64,000 nucleotides of DNA from Eledone cirrhosa (taxonomy: Eukaryota > Mollusca > Cephalopoda > Octopoda > Eledonidae): contig OZ024744.1 in the NCBI GenBank assembly GCA_964016885.1, forward strand, positions 29,477,108 to 29,541,107, written 5' to 3'. A model generated the notes under the pieces. The model had not been told where the DNA came from. It was given only the letters and a program-made list of their open reading frames with translations, and ran no database searches. Below are positions 25,622-37,638 of the stretch, piece by piece. The first letter of the stretch is position 1. Each line of letters starts with the position of its first letter. The translations under genes were made by a program, and so were the position numbers.

Positions 25622-27195
25622 ATATTAATAAATGGAAACTATATTTATAAAACCATATTTATTTCATTATACATATTTCAGGGATACCAAATTAAATTAT
25701 GGTATGCCTTCATCAGACAAAATACAATATATAACAGTTTTACAAATAAGCTTTGACGTACCCTATTAAAATGCAACCATTGTTTTTGGAAGTCATCCGG
25801 ATAGTGATTTGTTTATATTATTTTAATAAGTCATAGTGTTAAGGACACTTAGAAAAAAGACGGAGAGAAAGAAAAAACGTGGAGAAATATCGGAGAGAGA
25901 GATGCATGGAGAAAAAAGGAAAGAGATAAGTAAAGATAGGAGGAAAGGAAGAAAGAAGAAAAAAGGAAGAAATAAGAAAAACAGAGGAAAGCAACAGAGA
26001 GATATTAAGTCAGCAGGCAGATAGAAAAACTCAAGAGAGAGAAATGTTATATAGAGAGAGAGGGAGATTATGAAAACTTTCCGTCATGTCATGTTAAGTT
26101 GAGTTAATAATTCATATGAAATGAATAATAAAGATATAAATATTAATATTCATGAATGGGACATAGATATATAATATGAGAAATTAAACATTGTTTAATA
26201 ATGACTATATGTTTAGTTTAAACCTTGAGATCAATATACCAAAATTTGGGTTTAATCTCCAAAATGTACACATTGCTAGAGAAATCAGTATCTCAGGCAA
26301 ACAAATATATATATATATATATATACACGCACGTCCTGAAAATAGAAATTATATTTACTCAAGTCAACAATATAGACATATAAAGCGCAGACGATTTCTC
26401 ATAATCACTGCTATACATTCCTTGTGTTATAAAAAGTTCACAGTATATATACACATAAATATATACGATTAACATTCATGACTTCATATATATGATTACC
26501 ATTCATGCATTTAACGTTTCTGCAATCCAAACTGCGTGGTTATGCAACATAAGTTTTACCCACACATATACATACATACACACACATACATATACACCTA
26601 TATATGTATAAGTAAATATCTGCGTGTATAGCTCATGTATACATACAGACATATATACAATCACAAAAAACCTATAACACTTTTATATGCATGTTAATAC
26701 ATATACTTTTGTATAGAGATAATCAAATATCAATATATTACTAAGGATTATACTTTGGAAATATAATTATACCAATATAAATTTAAAATACCAAAGGATT
26801 ATATTTTGGAAATACAACTATATCAATATAGTCAAAAGGACAAACGAATTCTAGAAATGTCAAAGCATTAAATATCTTTAAAACACTATAGAGTATCTTA
26901 AGTTAAAATAATGTTTCATATATTTAGTATAGAAAATTATCCTACTTATATTTCAATCAAGATATTGAAAGGGTAGACTTATGAGAATTATGAGAAGCTA
27001 TCAGAATCAAAGCAAAACTAATAAAAACAAATACAAATAAAATAAAATAAAAGTTAAATAAATATTATATCAATATAATTTAAACATTTTTTAATTTAAA
27101 GATCTAAAAATTTCAAAAAATTTTCAAAAAGAATTTAAGAAATTTTTAAAATTCAAAAATTTAAAAGATTTAAAAAACCAAGGATTCTACAGATA
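25622..27195 (-). repeat. PLE-B left inverted arm
   Basis: Reverse complement of 28417-30024 with only scattered differences. Landmarks from outside in are a hammerhead (25661-25723), a purine-rich stretch (25840-26065), (TA)n at 26309, CACACATACATATACACCTA near 26581 and a T/A-rich segment ending GGATTCTACAGATA at 27195. Confidence 0.9.
25661..25723 (-). ncRNA. Hammerhead ribozyme in PLE-B left arm
   Basis: On the minus strand: stem I is ATTTTGT (plus 25717-25723) with ATGAAAT (plus 25661-25667), and the core is CTGATGA (plus 25710-25716). Stem II is AGGCATACC with GGTATCCCT, with a C-C mismatch at the fourth pair. GAAA is plus 25676-25679 and the stem III block is TATGTATA. Predicted cleavage is between plus 25668 and 25667. 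All core bases are present. Confidence 0.85.
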
Positions 27196-27198
27196 ACA

Positions 27199-28228
27199 CT
27201 AAATCTCAACACATGTCTTCATTATCCATTTCACAAACTAAATGAGAACTTGAATTATGTTAATTTTAACTCTAATCACCCCAGATCTGTTAAAAATACT
27301 ATAGTGAACTCTGTTCAAGAAAGAATTTCAAGAATTTTATCTAATAAAAATATATTTGATGAAAAGGCGCAGTATTACAACGAAGCGTTAGGTAGAGCTG
27401 GATATAGAAATGAAATTAAATACATTGATAATAATAATAATAAGCAAACTAACCAAAATAATAACAATTTTAATTATGGTAACAACTTTAGCAACTATAA
27501 TAGAAAACATTACAATAATTCCAAAAGCCGAAAAAGAAATAGAACTAAAAACATATTATGGTTTGCTCCCCCTTTCTCACTAAATATTAAAACCCCTATT
27601 GCTAAACTATTCTTTAAAGCTCTTGACAAACGCTTCCTTAGAACACATAAATATTACTCAATATTTAATAGACACACTATAAAATTAACTTACTCGTCCA
27701 CCAAAAATTTAGCACAAAATATTAATAGAATAAATAATAGAAATTTAAAACCTAACCAAAATACCAATAATAACCCAAGCAATATTCAATTGAATAACTG
27801 TAACTGTAGAAATAAATCTAACTGTCCGTTAAATAACAACTGCTTAGCTAAAAATGTAGTGTACAATTGTAATGTTAAAACTAATTTAAATTCGTTTAAC
27901 TATGTTGGTTCTACCTCGACTGAATTTAAATTTCGCTTCAATAATCATAAAAATTCTTTCACAGATCCAAACAAAAAATCTTCAACTTCGCTATTTAGCC
28001 TACTATGGGACCTAAAACGAGATAATGTTAAATATTCGATGACTTCGAATATTATTTCATAAGCCACTCCTTTTAATTCCTCTTCAGAAAATTGTGATCT
28101 TTGTATTGAAGAAATATTCTTTATATTAAAGTCCAAAAATTCCCTTAATTTAAGGAACAATTTATTCAGTTGCTGCAGACATAGATTGAACTCAACGTTT
28201 AAATATAAATATAAATTTAAAATGTAGT
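27199..28228 (+). CDS. PLE-B RT C-terminus, linker and GIY-YIG endonuclease (partial)
   Basis: The frame is open from the arm boundary to TAA at 28060-28062. It begins within RT just after the catalytic motifs (LNLNTCLHYPFHKLNENLNY, aligned with LNLNTKLHQPYHKPNEKLVY of PLE-A), so RT is 5'-truncated. Then come VQERISRILSNKNIFDEKA, an Asn-rich linker, WFAPPFSLNIKTPIAKLFFK, HTIKLTYSSTKNLAQ, the Cys cluster CNCRNKSNCPLNNNCL and the GIY-YIG core (VVYNCNV, NYVGSTSTEFKFRFNNHKNS). After the stop the same frame continues with CDLCIEEIFF and LFSCCRHRLNSTF to a second stop at about 28226, the usual PLE tail. Codon use is extremely AT-rich, with many AAT and AAA codons. Confidence 0.85.
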
Positions 28229-28416
28229 ATAATTAATTATGTAATTTAGTTAATATATATAACCTGTCGATAAATCGTTAGATTCCTTCACCTTTTTCTT
28301 TTTAAACTTTCTTCCTAAATATAAACATAGATATAATAAACTACTTTAAAATGTCTATACTTACAATATCTTAAATAAAATATACGTAGGATAAATTTCT
28401 ATACTAAATATAAGAA

Positions 28417-29286
28417 TATCTGTAGAATCCTTGGTTTTTTAAATCTTTTAAATTTTTGAATTTTAAAAATTTCTTAAATTCTTTTTGAAAATTTTTTGAA
28501 ATTTTTAGATCTTTAAATTAAAAAAAATTTAAATTATATTGATATAATATTTATTTAACTTTTATTTTATTTCATTTGTATTTGTTTTTATTAGTTTTGC
28601 TTTGATTCTGATAGCTTCTCATAATTCTCATAAGCCTACCCTTTCAATATCTTGATTGAAATATAAGTAGGATAATTTTCTATACTAAATATATGAAACA
28701 TATTATTTTAACTTAAGATACTCTATAGTGTTTTAAAGATATTTAATGCTTTGACATTTCTAGAATTCGTTTGTCCTTTTGACTATATTGATATAGTTGT
28801 ATTTCCAAAATATAATCCTTTGGTATTTTAAATTTATATTGGTATAATTATATTTCCAAAGTATAATCCTTAGTAATATATTGATATTTGATTATTTCTA
28901 TACAAAAGTATATGTATTAACATGCATATAAAAGTGTTATAGGTTTTTTTGTGATTGTATATATGTCTGTATGTATACATGAGCGATACACGCAGATATT
29001 TACTTATACATATATAGGTGTATATGTATATGTGTGTATGTATGTATATGTGTGGGTAAAACTTATGTTGCATAACCACGCAGTTTGGATTGCAGAAATG
29101 TTAAATGCATGAATGGTAATCATATATATGAAGTCATGAATGTTAATCGTATATATTTATGTGTATATATACTGTGAACTTTTTATAACACAAGGAATGT
29201 ATAGCAGTGATTATGAGAAATCGTCTGCGCTTTATATGTCTATATTGTTGACTTGAGTAAATATAATTTCTATTTTCAGGACATGC

Positions 29287-29345
<59 letters not shown>

Positions 29346-30024
29346 TGCCTGAGATACTGATTTATCTAGCAATGTGTACATTTTGGAGATTAAATCCAAA
29401 TTTTGGTATATTGATCTCAAGGTTTAAACTAAACATATAGTCATTATTAAACAATGTTTAATTTCTCATATTATATATCTATGTCCCATTCATGAATATT
29501 AATATTTATATTTTTATTATTCATTTCATATGAATTGTTAACTCAACTTAACATGACATGACCGAAAGTTTTCATAATCTCCCTCTCTCTATATATAACA
29601 TTTCTCTCTCTTGAGTTTTTCTATCTGTCTGTTGACTTAATATCTCTCTGTTGCTTTCCTCTGTTTTTCTTATTTCTTCCTTTTTTCTTCTTTCTTCCTT
29701 TCCTCCTGTCTTTACTTATCTCTTTCTTTTTTTCTCCACGCATCTCTCTATCTCCGATATTTCTCCACGTTTTTTCTTTCTCTCCGTCTTTTTCTAATTG
29801 TCCTTAACACTATGACTTATTAAAATAATATAAACAAATTACTATCCGGATGACTTCCCAAAACAATGGTTGCGTTTTAATAGGGTACGTCAAAGCTTAT
29901 TTGTAAAACTGTTATATATTGTATTTTGTCTGATGAAGGCATACCATAATTTAATTTGGTGTCCCTGAAATATGTATAATGAAATAAATATGGTTTTATA
30001 AATATAGTTTCCATTTATTAATAT
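28417..30024 (+). repeat. PLE-B right inverted arm (3' region)
   Basis: Follows the coding region after about 190 bp. It contains the counterpart of every landmark of the left arm, with a longer (TA)n at 29288-29340. It ends at AAATATAGTTTCCATTTATT and then (TA)n. Confidence 0.9.
29923..29985 (+). ncRNA. Hammerhead ribozyme in PLE-B right arm
   Basis: Stem I is ATTTTGT (29923-29929) with ATGAAAT (29979-29985). Core CTGATGA is 29930-29936. Stem II is AGGCATACC with GGTGTCCCT, where one A-U of the left copy is now a U-G wobble and the C-C mismatch at the fourth pair is kept. GAAA is 29967-29970 and the stem III block is TATGTATA. Predicted cleavage is between 29978 and 29979. Confidence 0.85.
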
Positions 30025-31245
<1,221 letters not shown>

Positions 31246-31279
31246 AGAATATTAGTAAAACGACTCCATTTATATCATA

Positions 31280-32150
31280 AACTTGGTCTTGTCTTTGCAT
31301 GAAATTGTTCTTCTCGCTCCACATAACGATGTATTATCCTCGCTTTTTTTCCCGTTCATTGCCAGAGAACGTCTTCACGAACCAAAATATCGTCTTCCTG
31401 TTTTCGTTCGGTTGGAACGTTTCTCGAAATATTGACTTCTGCGTTCACAGATTACTCTCAGTTCAATTTGAATGGGAAATTGCTGTTTCATCGATTTTCT
31501 CCGTAACCATGGAAGCTTGTACCCTAAAAGTCGACCCAACGTCTCTTCGGGTCATTCTGCATAACTGTGTAAATTTTCACTGCATTCCACCAAACCGCTT
31601 CGACGTTTATCTGACTACACCTACTTACTTAAATATACAACGTCCGACCACTTCCAATTTATATAGTAGATATATAAATTATATATTCGGGTGGCGAGCA
31701 TGTGTAGTGTGTATATTGATATTATACACCAATATATATGCATGTAGATATGATACATTAAATAAAATCGTAATTGACAATATACACAGAAATTGAACGA
31801 AGACTATTACACTGTCTTATGTAATCAGTAACGTAATCCATGATACATTTAAAAAAAGACGGTATTATATATAAGCTGCATTAGGAGAAAATTAGTGACG
31901 GAAATATATGCGATATTTTTATAAGTGTTATAATATAACGGGCGCTAACCGGAAGTGTTGACATTTGAAAATGTTAAAGAAGTGAATCTTTAAATAAGCT
32001 ATAAGATATATTTAATCAACAGCCATGAAATTTAGTAGATAAATTATGTAATATTCATTCATTATTTATTCAAAGTAATCCAACTTATTTTACAAACGGG
32101 GTAAAAAAAATATATTCTGGACGCAGTCCCGCACTCCTCTCTTTATTATA
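31280..32150. repeat. Dispersed repeat, inverted counterpart of 43265-43930
   Basis: 31290-31460 (CTCCACATAACGATGTATTA, AACGTCTTCACGAACCAAAA, GTTTTCGTTCGGTTGGAACG) and 31790-32110 (GTAGATAAATTATGTAATAT, CAAAGTAATCCAACTTATTT) match the reverse complement of 43265-43930 in order. The middle parts differ. Part of it also matches 57385-57690. Probably the two ends of an unclassified element. No coding support. Confidence 0.7.
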
Positions 32151-32289
32151 GTTAAGATATGAAGAGAGAAGTTTTTGTGTCGTATAAATAATTTATTGAT
32201 TGACCATCTAATTATTTTGATAGGGATAACATTTATCCTTATAGAAACAATATTCTGTTTGATGACACAATGCTGAAGCTGTTGCATTA

Positions 32290-32555
32290 TTGCACCAGCT
32301 TCTGCAACTCTTGCACTTAATCCAGCCTCCTGCTTTGATATTATTTAACAGCTCATTAGAAGATGATCTTAAACATGTAGTTGATGGGTTTTGTGCCGAG
32401 TGCTGCATTGCTGGAATGAAAATCAGTGCTGCAAAAACTGAGACACTCATACTCTTATGGATGCTGTGCAGTGTACACTACATGTGAATGGAGTTCCACT
32501 GAAGCAGATTGAAGTATCTCGGAGCCATGTTCACGAGAGATGGAAAACACATATG
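32290..32555 (+). pseudogene. Non-LTR retrotransposon RT fragment
   Basis: The translation has SLEDDLKHVVDGFCAECCIA, then GMKISAAKTETLIL. After a frameshift and a stop come CTLHVNGVPLKQIEVSRSHV and ERWKTH. This matches the LINE RT segment G(M/L)KIxxxKTExL followed by the V-x-G-x-x-L-x-x-V(E/K) beta strand just after the catalytic region. Only about 80 codons remain and no poly(A) is seen. It is followed by a 59-bp tandem repeat. Confidence 0.65.
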
Positions 32556-32564
32556 ATAAAAAAA

Positions 32565-32715
32565 ATAGATTGAAATAGTTTGCCCCAGCATGACCACAGA
32601 TACAATAATATATTGAAATAGATTGTCCCAGTATGGCCACAGATATAATAATATATTGAAATAGATTGCCCCAGTACGGCCACAGCTATAATAATATATT
32701 GAAACAGTTTGTTCC
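32565..32715. repeat. Tandem repeat, about 59-bp unit, 2.6 copies
   Basis: Units contain ATTGAAATAGATTGCCCCAG, then TA(C/T)GGCCACAG and TATAATAATAT. Three consecutive copies with point changes. Confidence 0.88.
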
Positions 32716-32985
32716 TGTTGCACAACGAAAGAACTTTGATAGACTATAAATATATACATTTATACCTGTATTTTTAACCGTTGGTCAGTCAATGATAAAC
32801 ATTGAGGACCCAATAAATTAATTATGGAGATATAAAAGATACAGAAGCGAAAACCAACCAAACAGGGAGTGTGTTGTTATTATTTATATAGCCCCTACAA
32901 AGATGGTAATAAGACCAGGTCTGGTGTAAGTTGTAGCCCCCCCCCCCCCAAAGATGGTAATAAGACGAGGTCTGGTGTAAGGTGA
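32716..32985 (-). mobile_element. Truncated PLE-G-type pseudo-LTR
   Basis: 32720-32880 corresponds to the reverse complement of 12905-13090 (CAACGAAAGAACTTTGATAG, CCGTTGGTCAGTCAATG, AAGCGAAAACCAACCAAACA). The hammerhead core strand is lost. 32885-32985 holds two copies of AAGATGGTAATAAGAC with GAGGTCTGGTGTAAG, separated by a C-run. The opposite end motif lies beyond the SINE at 33180-33240, so the SINE inserted into this element. Confidence 0.6.
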
Positions 32986-32986
32986 A

Positions 32987-33176
32987 GGTGGATTGGCAGT
33001 ATCGGTAGAGGGTCGGACGCCATGCTTTGACGCATAGAGTCACGGTCCTTGCCATTCTGAGTTCAAATCCCGCCAAGGTTAACTTTGTATTTCATCCTTA
33101 CGGGGTCGATAAAATAAAGTACCAGTAATGCACTGGGTAATTGCTGGCCTTGTGCCTAAAGTAGAAACAATTATTT
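32987..33176 (+). mobile_element. tRNA-derived SINE, full length
   Basis: Head GGTGGATTGGCAGTATCGGT, B box GAGTTCAAATCCC, body CTTACGGGGTCGATAAAATA and tail CCTTGTGCCTAAAGTAGAAA. It is nested in the PLE-G-type end. Confidence 0.88.
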
Positions 33177-33179
33177 ATG

Positions 33180-33240
33180 GCAATATTACAACAATATGAT
33201 CCTCCCCAAGTATAACAATATTTGTTTCGACACACGATTT
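33180..33240 (-). mobile_element. PLE-G-type outer end
   Basis: GATCCTCCCCAAGTATAACA and TTGTTTCGACACACGATTTC match the reverse complement of 12840-12885, the left end of PLE-G. It is joined at about 33260 to a PLE-B-type end. Confidence 0.65.
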
Positions 33241-33296
33241 CATATCACGGTTCAAGTTTTTCCAGGGTATGTCAATATTTATAAAACAAACTTTGT

Positions 33297-33355
33297 ATTT
33301 TATCTGATGAGTGCGTACCAAAGTTTTGGTACCCTTGAAATATATATAATAGAAT
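33297..33355 (+). ncRNA. Hammerhead ribozyme (PLE-B family, solo copy)
   Basis: Stem I is ATTTTAT (33297-33303) with ATAGAAT (33349-33355). Core CTGATGA is 33304-33310. Stem II pairs GTGCGTACC with GGTACCCTT, including the C-C mismatch at the fourth pair and weaker pairs next to the core. GAAA is 33337-33340 and stem III lies in TATATATA. Predicted cleavage is between 33348 and 33349. Confidence 0.8.
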
Positions 33356-33410
33356 AAATATGGTTTTATAAATATAGTTTCCATTTATTTAATATCATTG
33401 TATATATAAA

Positions 33411-33717
33411 TAGAAAAATGAAACGAAATTTCATTCCTCACTCTTAGTACGGCAGTTACTTAAATATAAGTATGTATACGTACATACATATATGTATACA
33501 GACGTACAGTAGTATGTATATATACACATACATGTACACATATATATATGTACGTATCGGTTTACCGAACATTTATTATAATGTTCGGTTTCTTTGTAAA
33601 CAAACAGCCCGAATTAAGCCGTACAGTGTTTAGCAACCATCGTTGCCCTTTTGTTCAACATTTAAGTAACTGCCGTACTAAGAGTGAGAAATGAAATTTC
33701 GTTTCATTTTTTCTATT
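33411..33717. mobile_element. MITE-like element with 50-bp inverted ends
   Basis: The left end TAGAAAAATGAAACGAAATT continues to CTCTTAGTACGGCAGTTACT. Its reverse complement closes the element at 33662-33717. The interior resembles the outer part of the hammerhead-bearing element family (CGAACATTTATTATAATGTT, AGCAACCATCGTTGCC), truncated before the ribozyme. It splits a PLE-B-type end. Confidence 0.75.
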
Positions 33718-33876
33718 TATCGTTTGAAATATGTATAATAAAATAAATATGGTTTTATAAATATAGTTTCCATTTGTTAATATATTGTGTATTTACTCCA
33801 ATAACCTGTTGAGTGCTTTATATCAGTTATAAAAATATTTTAGCTTGTTGTATCCCAACAAATTAAATATAATCTC

Positions 33877-34404
<528 letters not shown>

Positions 34405-34592
34405 GTCGGTGGATTGGCAGTATCGGTAGAGAGTCGAACACTATGCTTTGAAGCATAGTTACGTCCCTTTATGATCTGAGTTCAAATCCCGCTGAGGTTA
34501 ACTTTTCCTTTCATCCTTACGGGGTCGATAAAATAAGGTACCAGTAATGTACTGGTTAATTGCTGGCCTTGTGCCTAAAATAGAAACAGTTA
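34405..34592 (+). mobile_element. tRNA-derived SINE, full length
   Basis: Head GTCGGTGGATTGGCAGTATC, GAGTTCAAATCCCGCTGAGG, CTTACGGGGTCGATAAAATA and tail GGCCTTGTGCCTAAAATAG. ACAGTTATATGTATATTTTA right after the tail echoes CCGTTATATGTATATTTTAA before the head, a likely target-site duplication. Confidence 0.88.
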
Positions 34593-34844
34593 TATGTATA
34601 TTTTATACTTTTCTATATATATGTATATACGTATATGTATATATATATATATATGCATATACGTATACACATATATATAAAAACGTATAAAATATATTAA
34701 AATATACATATAACGGCACACATATATATATATATGTGTGTATGTGTATGTATTTTTTTCTTCTATGTATGTACACGTTTATAACAAGATGTATCCTTTC
34801 ATGTATAACCCATTGTGTATCTTTATATGACTTTGTGTGTATAT

Positions 34845-34904
<60 letters not shown>

Positions 34905-34934
34905 AAAGAATAGAGGTGTAACACACAAGTTATT

Positions 34935-35332
34935 ATATATTGGTAAACGGAATAGAAAATGCTGACAAATTGTTCACAGTTGAAAAATGGTTTAATTAGG
35001 AATAAAAGAGTATTAGTGATTGTATGGGTTAGTATACAGTTGTGGTTTTAAGTTTTTAAGTTTTTACCGGTTGCGCATTTCTAAATGCTTTTCAAAAATA
35101 ATTTTGAGATAGAGTGTCCGTGCTGTTTGCTCTGATCTGAGCAGAGCAAACAACACGGACACTCTATCTCAAAATTATTTTTGAAAAGCATTTAGAAATG
35201 CGCAACCGGTAAAGACTTAAAAACTTAAAACCACAACTGAATACTAACCCATACAATCACTAATACTCTTTTATTCCTAATTAAACCATTTTTCAACTGT
35301 GAACAATTTGTCAGCATTTTCTATTCTGTTTA

Positions 35333-35345
<13 letters not shown>
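34935..35345. repeat. Near-perfect foldback, arms about 200 bp
   Basis: The left arm from TTGGTAAACGGAATAGAAAA to GTCCGTGCTGTTTGCTCTG is mirrored by CAGAGCAAACAACACGGACA to TTTTCTATTCTGTTTACCAA, with a spacer of only a few bases around 35138. A handful of mismatches only. No coding capacity and no hammerhead core. (TA)n lies on the right and (TA)n plus a short spacer on the left. Class unknown. Confidence 0.9.

Positions 35346-35413
<68 letters not shown>
35338..35413. repeat. (TA)n microsatellite
   Basis: Pure TA tract at the right end of the foldback. Confidence 0.93.
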
Positions 35414-35417
<4 letters not shown>

Positions 35418-35459
35418 GAAAATAGAGAAATTAATATAAGCAAAAAGCCAACAACAATC

Positions 35460-36611
35460 TATACACTCCGCAGCGCTCCGTGATACACCCAGACATCTCT
35501 CCTCGCTGACCTCGATACTTGTATCCGAGCAGCAGCCGAGGGGATATGCAACGTCAAGTTTGACGACATAGGGTGGTAACAGGCCACTGTACCAGTCAGG
35601 TATGGCGGCCTTGGCCTCCGGTCCCCGATCTCACTAGCTTTGCCGGCGTATCTTTCGTCGGTAAACTCGTGCCGCGTCCTCGTCAGCAGGATTCTTCAAA
35701 ATAACAGAACCCCCTGTGTTCAGAGAACTTGAGGCCGCCTGTGAGACGTGGGACCGGCGGGGACTTAGCCCAGTAGACGTCCCTTCTCCTTCTCCCTCTT
35801 TTGACGTCAACTCCCCCCAACACCGCCTTGCTTCTTTTCGTGCGGCCTCCAAACCCCACAGTGGTGCCTGGCTCCATGCCCTGCCCTCCTTCTCCACTGG
35901 CACGCAGCTAGACAACCATAGCCTGCGAATCGGCGTTTCCCTGAGGCTCTGCCTCCGGATCTGCCAGCCACACCAATGTCGCTGCGGTTCCACCGTGGGC
36001 TCTTTCGGCCTCCACCCGCTTTCCTGTCGCCACAGTGCCGGCCGCATTCCACGCCTTGCTGCCCTCAACGAGGTCATTAAGCATGGCGTGGACGCTGCAG
36101 GCTTCCCTTCCCAGCTCGAGCCGGTGGGGGTTGATCGATGGGACGGAAAAAGGCCAGATGGCATGACCATCTTCCCGTTCCGCGGTGGCAAACCCCTTGT
36201 ATGGGATGCCACTTGCACCGACACTTTCTGCAGCCGCAACCTGGTGCAGTCTGCGACTGACCCAGGTTCTGCTGCACGTCGGGCTGAGGGGGACAAATTC
36301 CTCAAATACCGGTCGCTCTCCGACAGGTTTGCGGTTGTACTCCTGGCAGTGGAGACTTCTGGTGTCTTCGGCCCCAGGGCTACCTCCTTACTCACCACCA
36401 AAGGCGCTGAGCTGGCTAGCCGTAGGTGTGAGCCCCGCGAGTTGGAGTGGCTCTTTCAGCGCGTCTCCCTTGCCGTCCTCCGGAGAAACGCCTTCTCCAT
36501 TCTGTCCGTCGGGGCTGTGGGTAGGGCCCATCACGTACCAGTACATTAGTTAAATACCATTCTTTCATCTGATACAACACAATAAAGACTAAAGTGTTTT
36601 AAAAAAAAAAA
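35460..36611 (+). pseudogene. Non-LTR retrotransposon 3' end with restriction-like endonuclease-type domain
   Basis: The upstream part, in shifting frames, reads ATVPVRYGGLGLRSPISLAL then PAYLSSVNSCRVL, a post-RT segment. The frame 35716-36549 has the Cys/His cluster CRCGSTVGSFGLHPLSC followed by RHSAGR, the helix AALNEVIKHGVDAAG, LEPVGVDRWDGKRPDG and LVWDATCTDTF. C-x-C...H...C followed by RPD and a later WD is the layout of restriction-like (PD-(D/E)XK) endonucleases of some LINEs. AATAAAG near 36581 and an A-run at 36600-36611 mark the 3' end. The interval is much richer in G and C than its surroundings. The frame from 35716 stays open to TAG; the upstream part is broken. Confidence 0.7.
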
Positions 36612-36825
36612 TTCAGACATTTAAGTGACTATAACATCAAGATGAAAAATTTTTAACGTAAGATTTGGGATAAGTAATTCAATCTTATAATCAAGAAAAA
36701 ATAGTTAACCGTCAATTTGGGGAAAACTACAAATACACTATATAGTCTTAAAAGTCTATTTCACGAAACTTTTCAGTGGGTTAATCACGGTTGAGATCGA
36801 TCTCATATATATATATATATATAAA
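36612..36825. other. No feature recognised
   Basis: AT-rich sequence between the LINE tail and the hammerhead foldback. A short (TA)n lies at 36806-36822. Confidence 0.5.
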
Positions 36826-37034
36826 TATAAGTATGTACACGTACATACATATATGTATACAGACGTACAGTAGTATGTACATATATATATACATTCATGC
36901 ACACATATATATATGTACGTATGGATTCACCGAACATTTACTATAATGCTCGATGTGTTTGTAAACAAACATCCCGTATTAAGCCGTAGTGTCTAGCAAC
37001 CATCGTTGCTCGTTTGTTCAACACTGACAAAGGA

Positions 37035-37077
37035 ACGCTGTACTAGTTTCAAGCTTATTAGCTATCGTCAGCAACGT
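37035..37077 (-). ncRNA. Hammerhead ribozyme, left arm of the foldback
   Basis: On the minus strand: stem I is ACGTTG (plus 37072-37077) with CAGCGT (plus 37035-37040), and the core is CTGACGA (plus 37065-37071). Stem II is AGCT with AGCT around AATA. GAAA is plus 37047-37050, followed by CTAGTA. Predicted cleavage is between plus 37041 and 37040. Sequence identical in the core to the right-arm copy. Confidence 0.85.
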
Positions 37078-37236
37078 ATACCTTCCTGCCATATTGTTGA
37101 ACGTATATACTTACCTTATGCAAATTAACGGCTGAGTAGCCCAATTTGCATATCGAGTGGGTTAATCGGCCGGGTGCACCGAAAACGATAAACGGAAAAA
37201 ATGAAACGATTGTTCAACAATCTGGCAGGAAGCTAT

Positions 37237-37279
37237 ACGTTGCTGACGATAGCTAATAAGCTTGAAACTAGTACAGCGT
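37237..37279 (+). ncRNA. Hammerhead ribozyme, right arm of the foldback
   Basis: Stem I is ACGTTG (37237-37242) with CAGCGT (37274-37279), core CTGACGA (37243-37249), and stem II AGCT/AGCT with loop AATA and a U-U pair at the core. GAAA is 37264-37267. Stem III is A-U and C-G within CTAGTA. Predicted cleavage is between A37273 and C37274. CUGANGA is satisfied with N = C. Confidence 0.85.
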
Positions 37280-37540
37280 TCCTTTGTCAGTGTTGAACAA
37301 ACGAGCAACGATGGTTGCTAGACACTACGGCTTAATACGGGATGTTTGTTTGCAAAAACACCGAGCATTATAATAAATGTTCGGTGAATCCATACGTACA
37401 TATATATGTGTGCATGTATGTATATATATATATACATACTACTGTACGTCTGTATACATATATGTATGTACGTGTACATACTTATATTTAAGTAACAGCC
37501 GTACTAAGAGTGGGAAATGAAATTTCGTTTCATTGTTTCC

Positions 37541-37543
<3 letters not shown>

Positions 37544-37633
<90 letters not shown>
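37544..37633. repeat. (TA)n microsatellite
   Basis: Pure TA tract of about 90 bp between two foldback elements. Confidence 0.95.

Positions 37634-37638
<5 letters not shown>

Larger units (their letters stand above)
25528..30024 (+). mobile_element. Penelope-like element PLE-B, giant foldback
   Basis: Inverted arms of about 1.6 kb (25622-27195 and 28417-30024) enclose about 1.2 kb that encodes the C-terminal part of a PLE protein. The right arm, downstream of the coding region, should be the element's own 3' region. The left arm is the same sequence inverted and joined to a 5'-truncated RT. This tail-to-tail arrangement is known for Penelope insertions, but the arms here are unusually long. 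25528-25621 is an extra end segment that lacks a partner on the right. The arms differ mainly at a (TA)n tract (26309-26325 against 29288-29340). Confidence 0.85.
36826..37543. mobile_element. Non-coding hammerhead element, inverted pair (foldback)
   Basis: Left arm 36826-37103 and right arm 37208-37487 are inverted copies of the element seen at 9264 and 10390. The left arm continues with the GGGCTACTC/ATTTGCATATCGAGTG segment to 37165, which the right arm lacks. The right end has the family terminus CCGTACTAAGAGTGGGAAAT at 37499. Each arm has a hammerhead, and the two point in opposite directions. There is no coding sequence between the arms. Confidence 0.85.
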
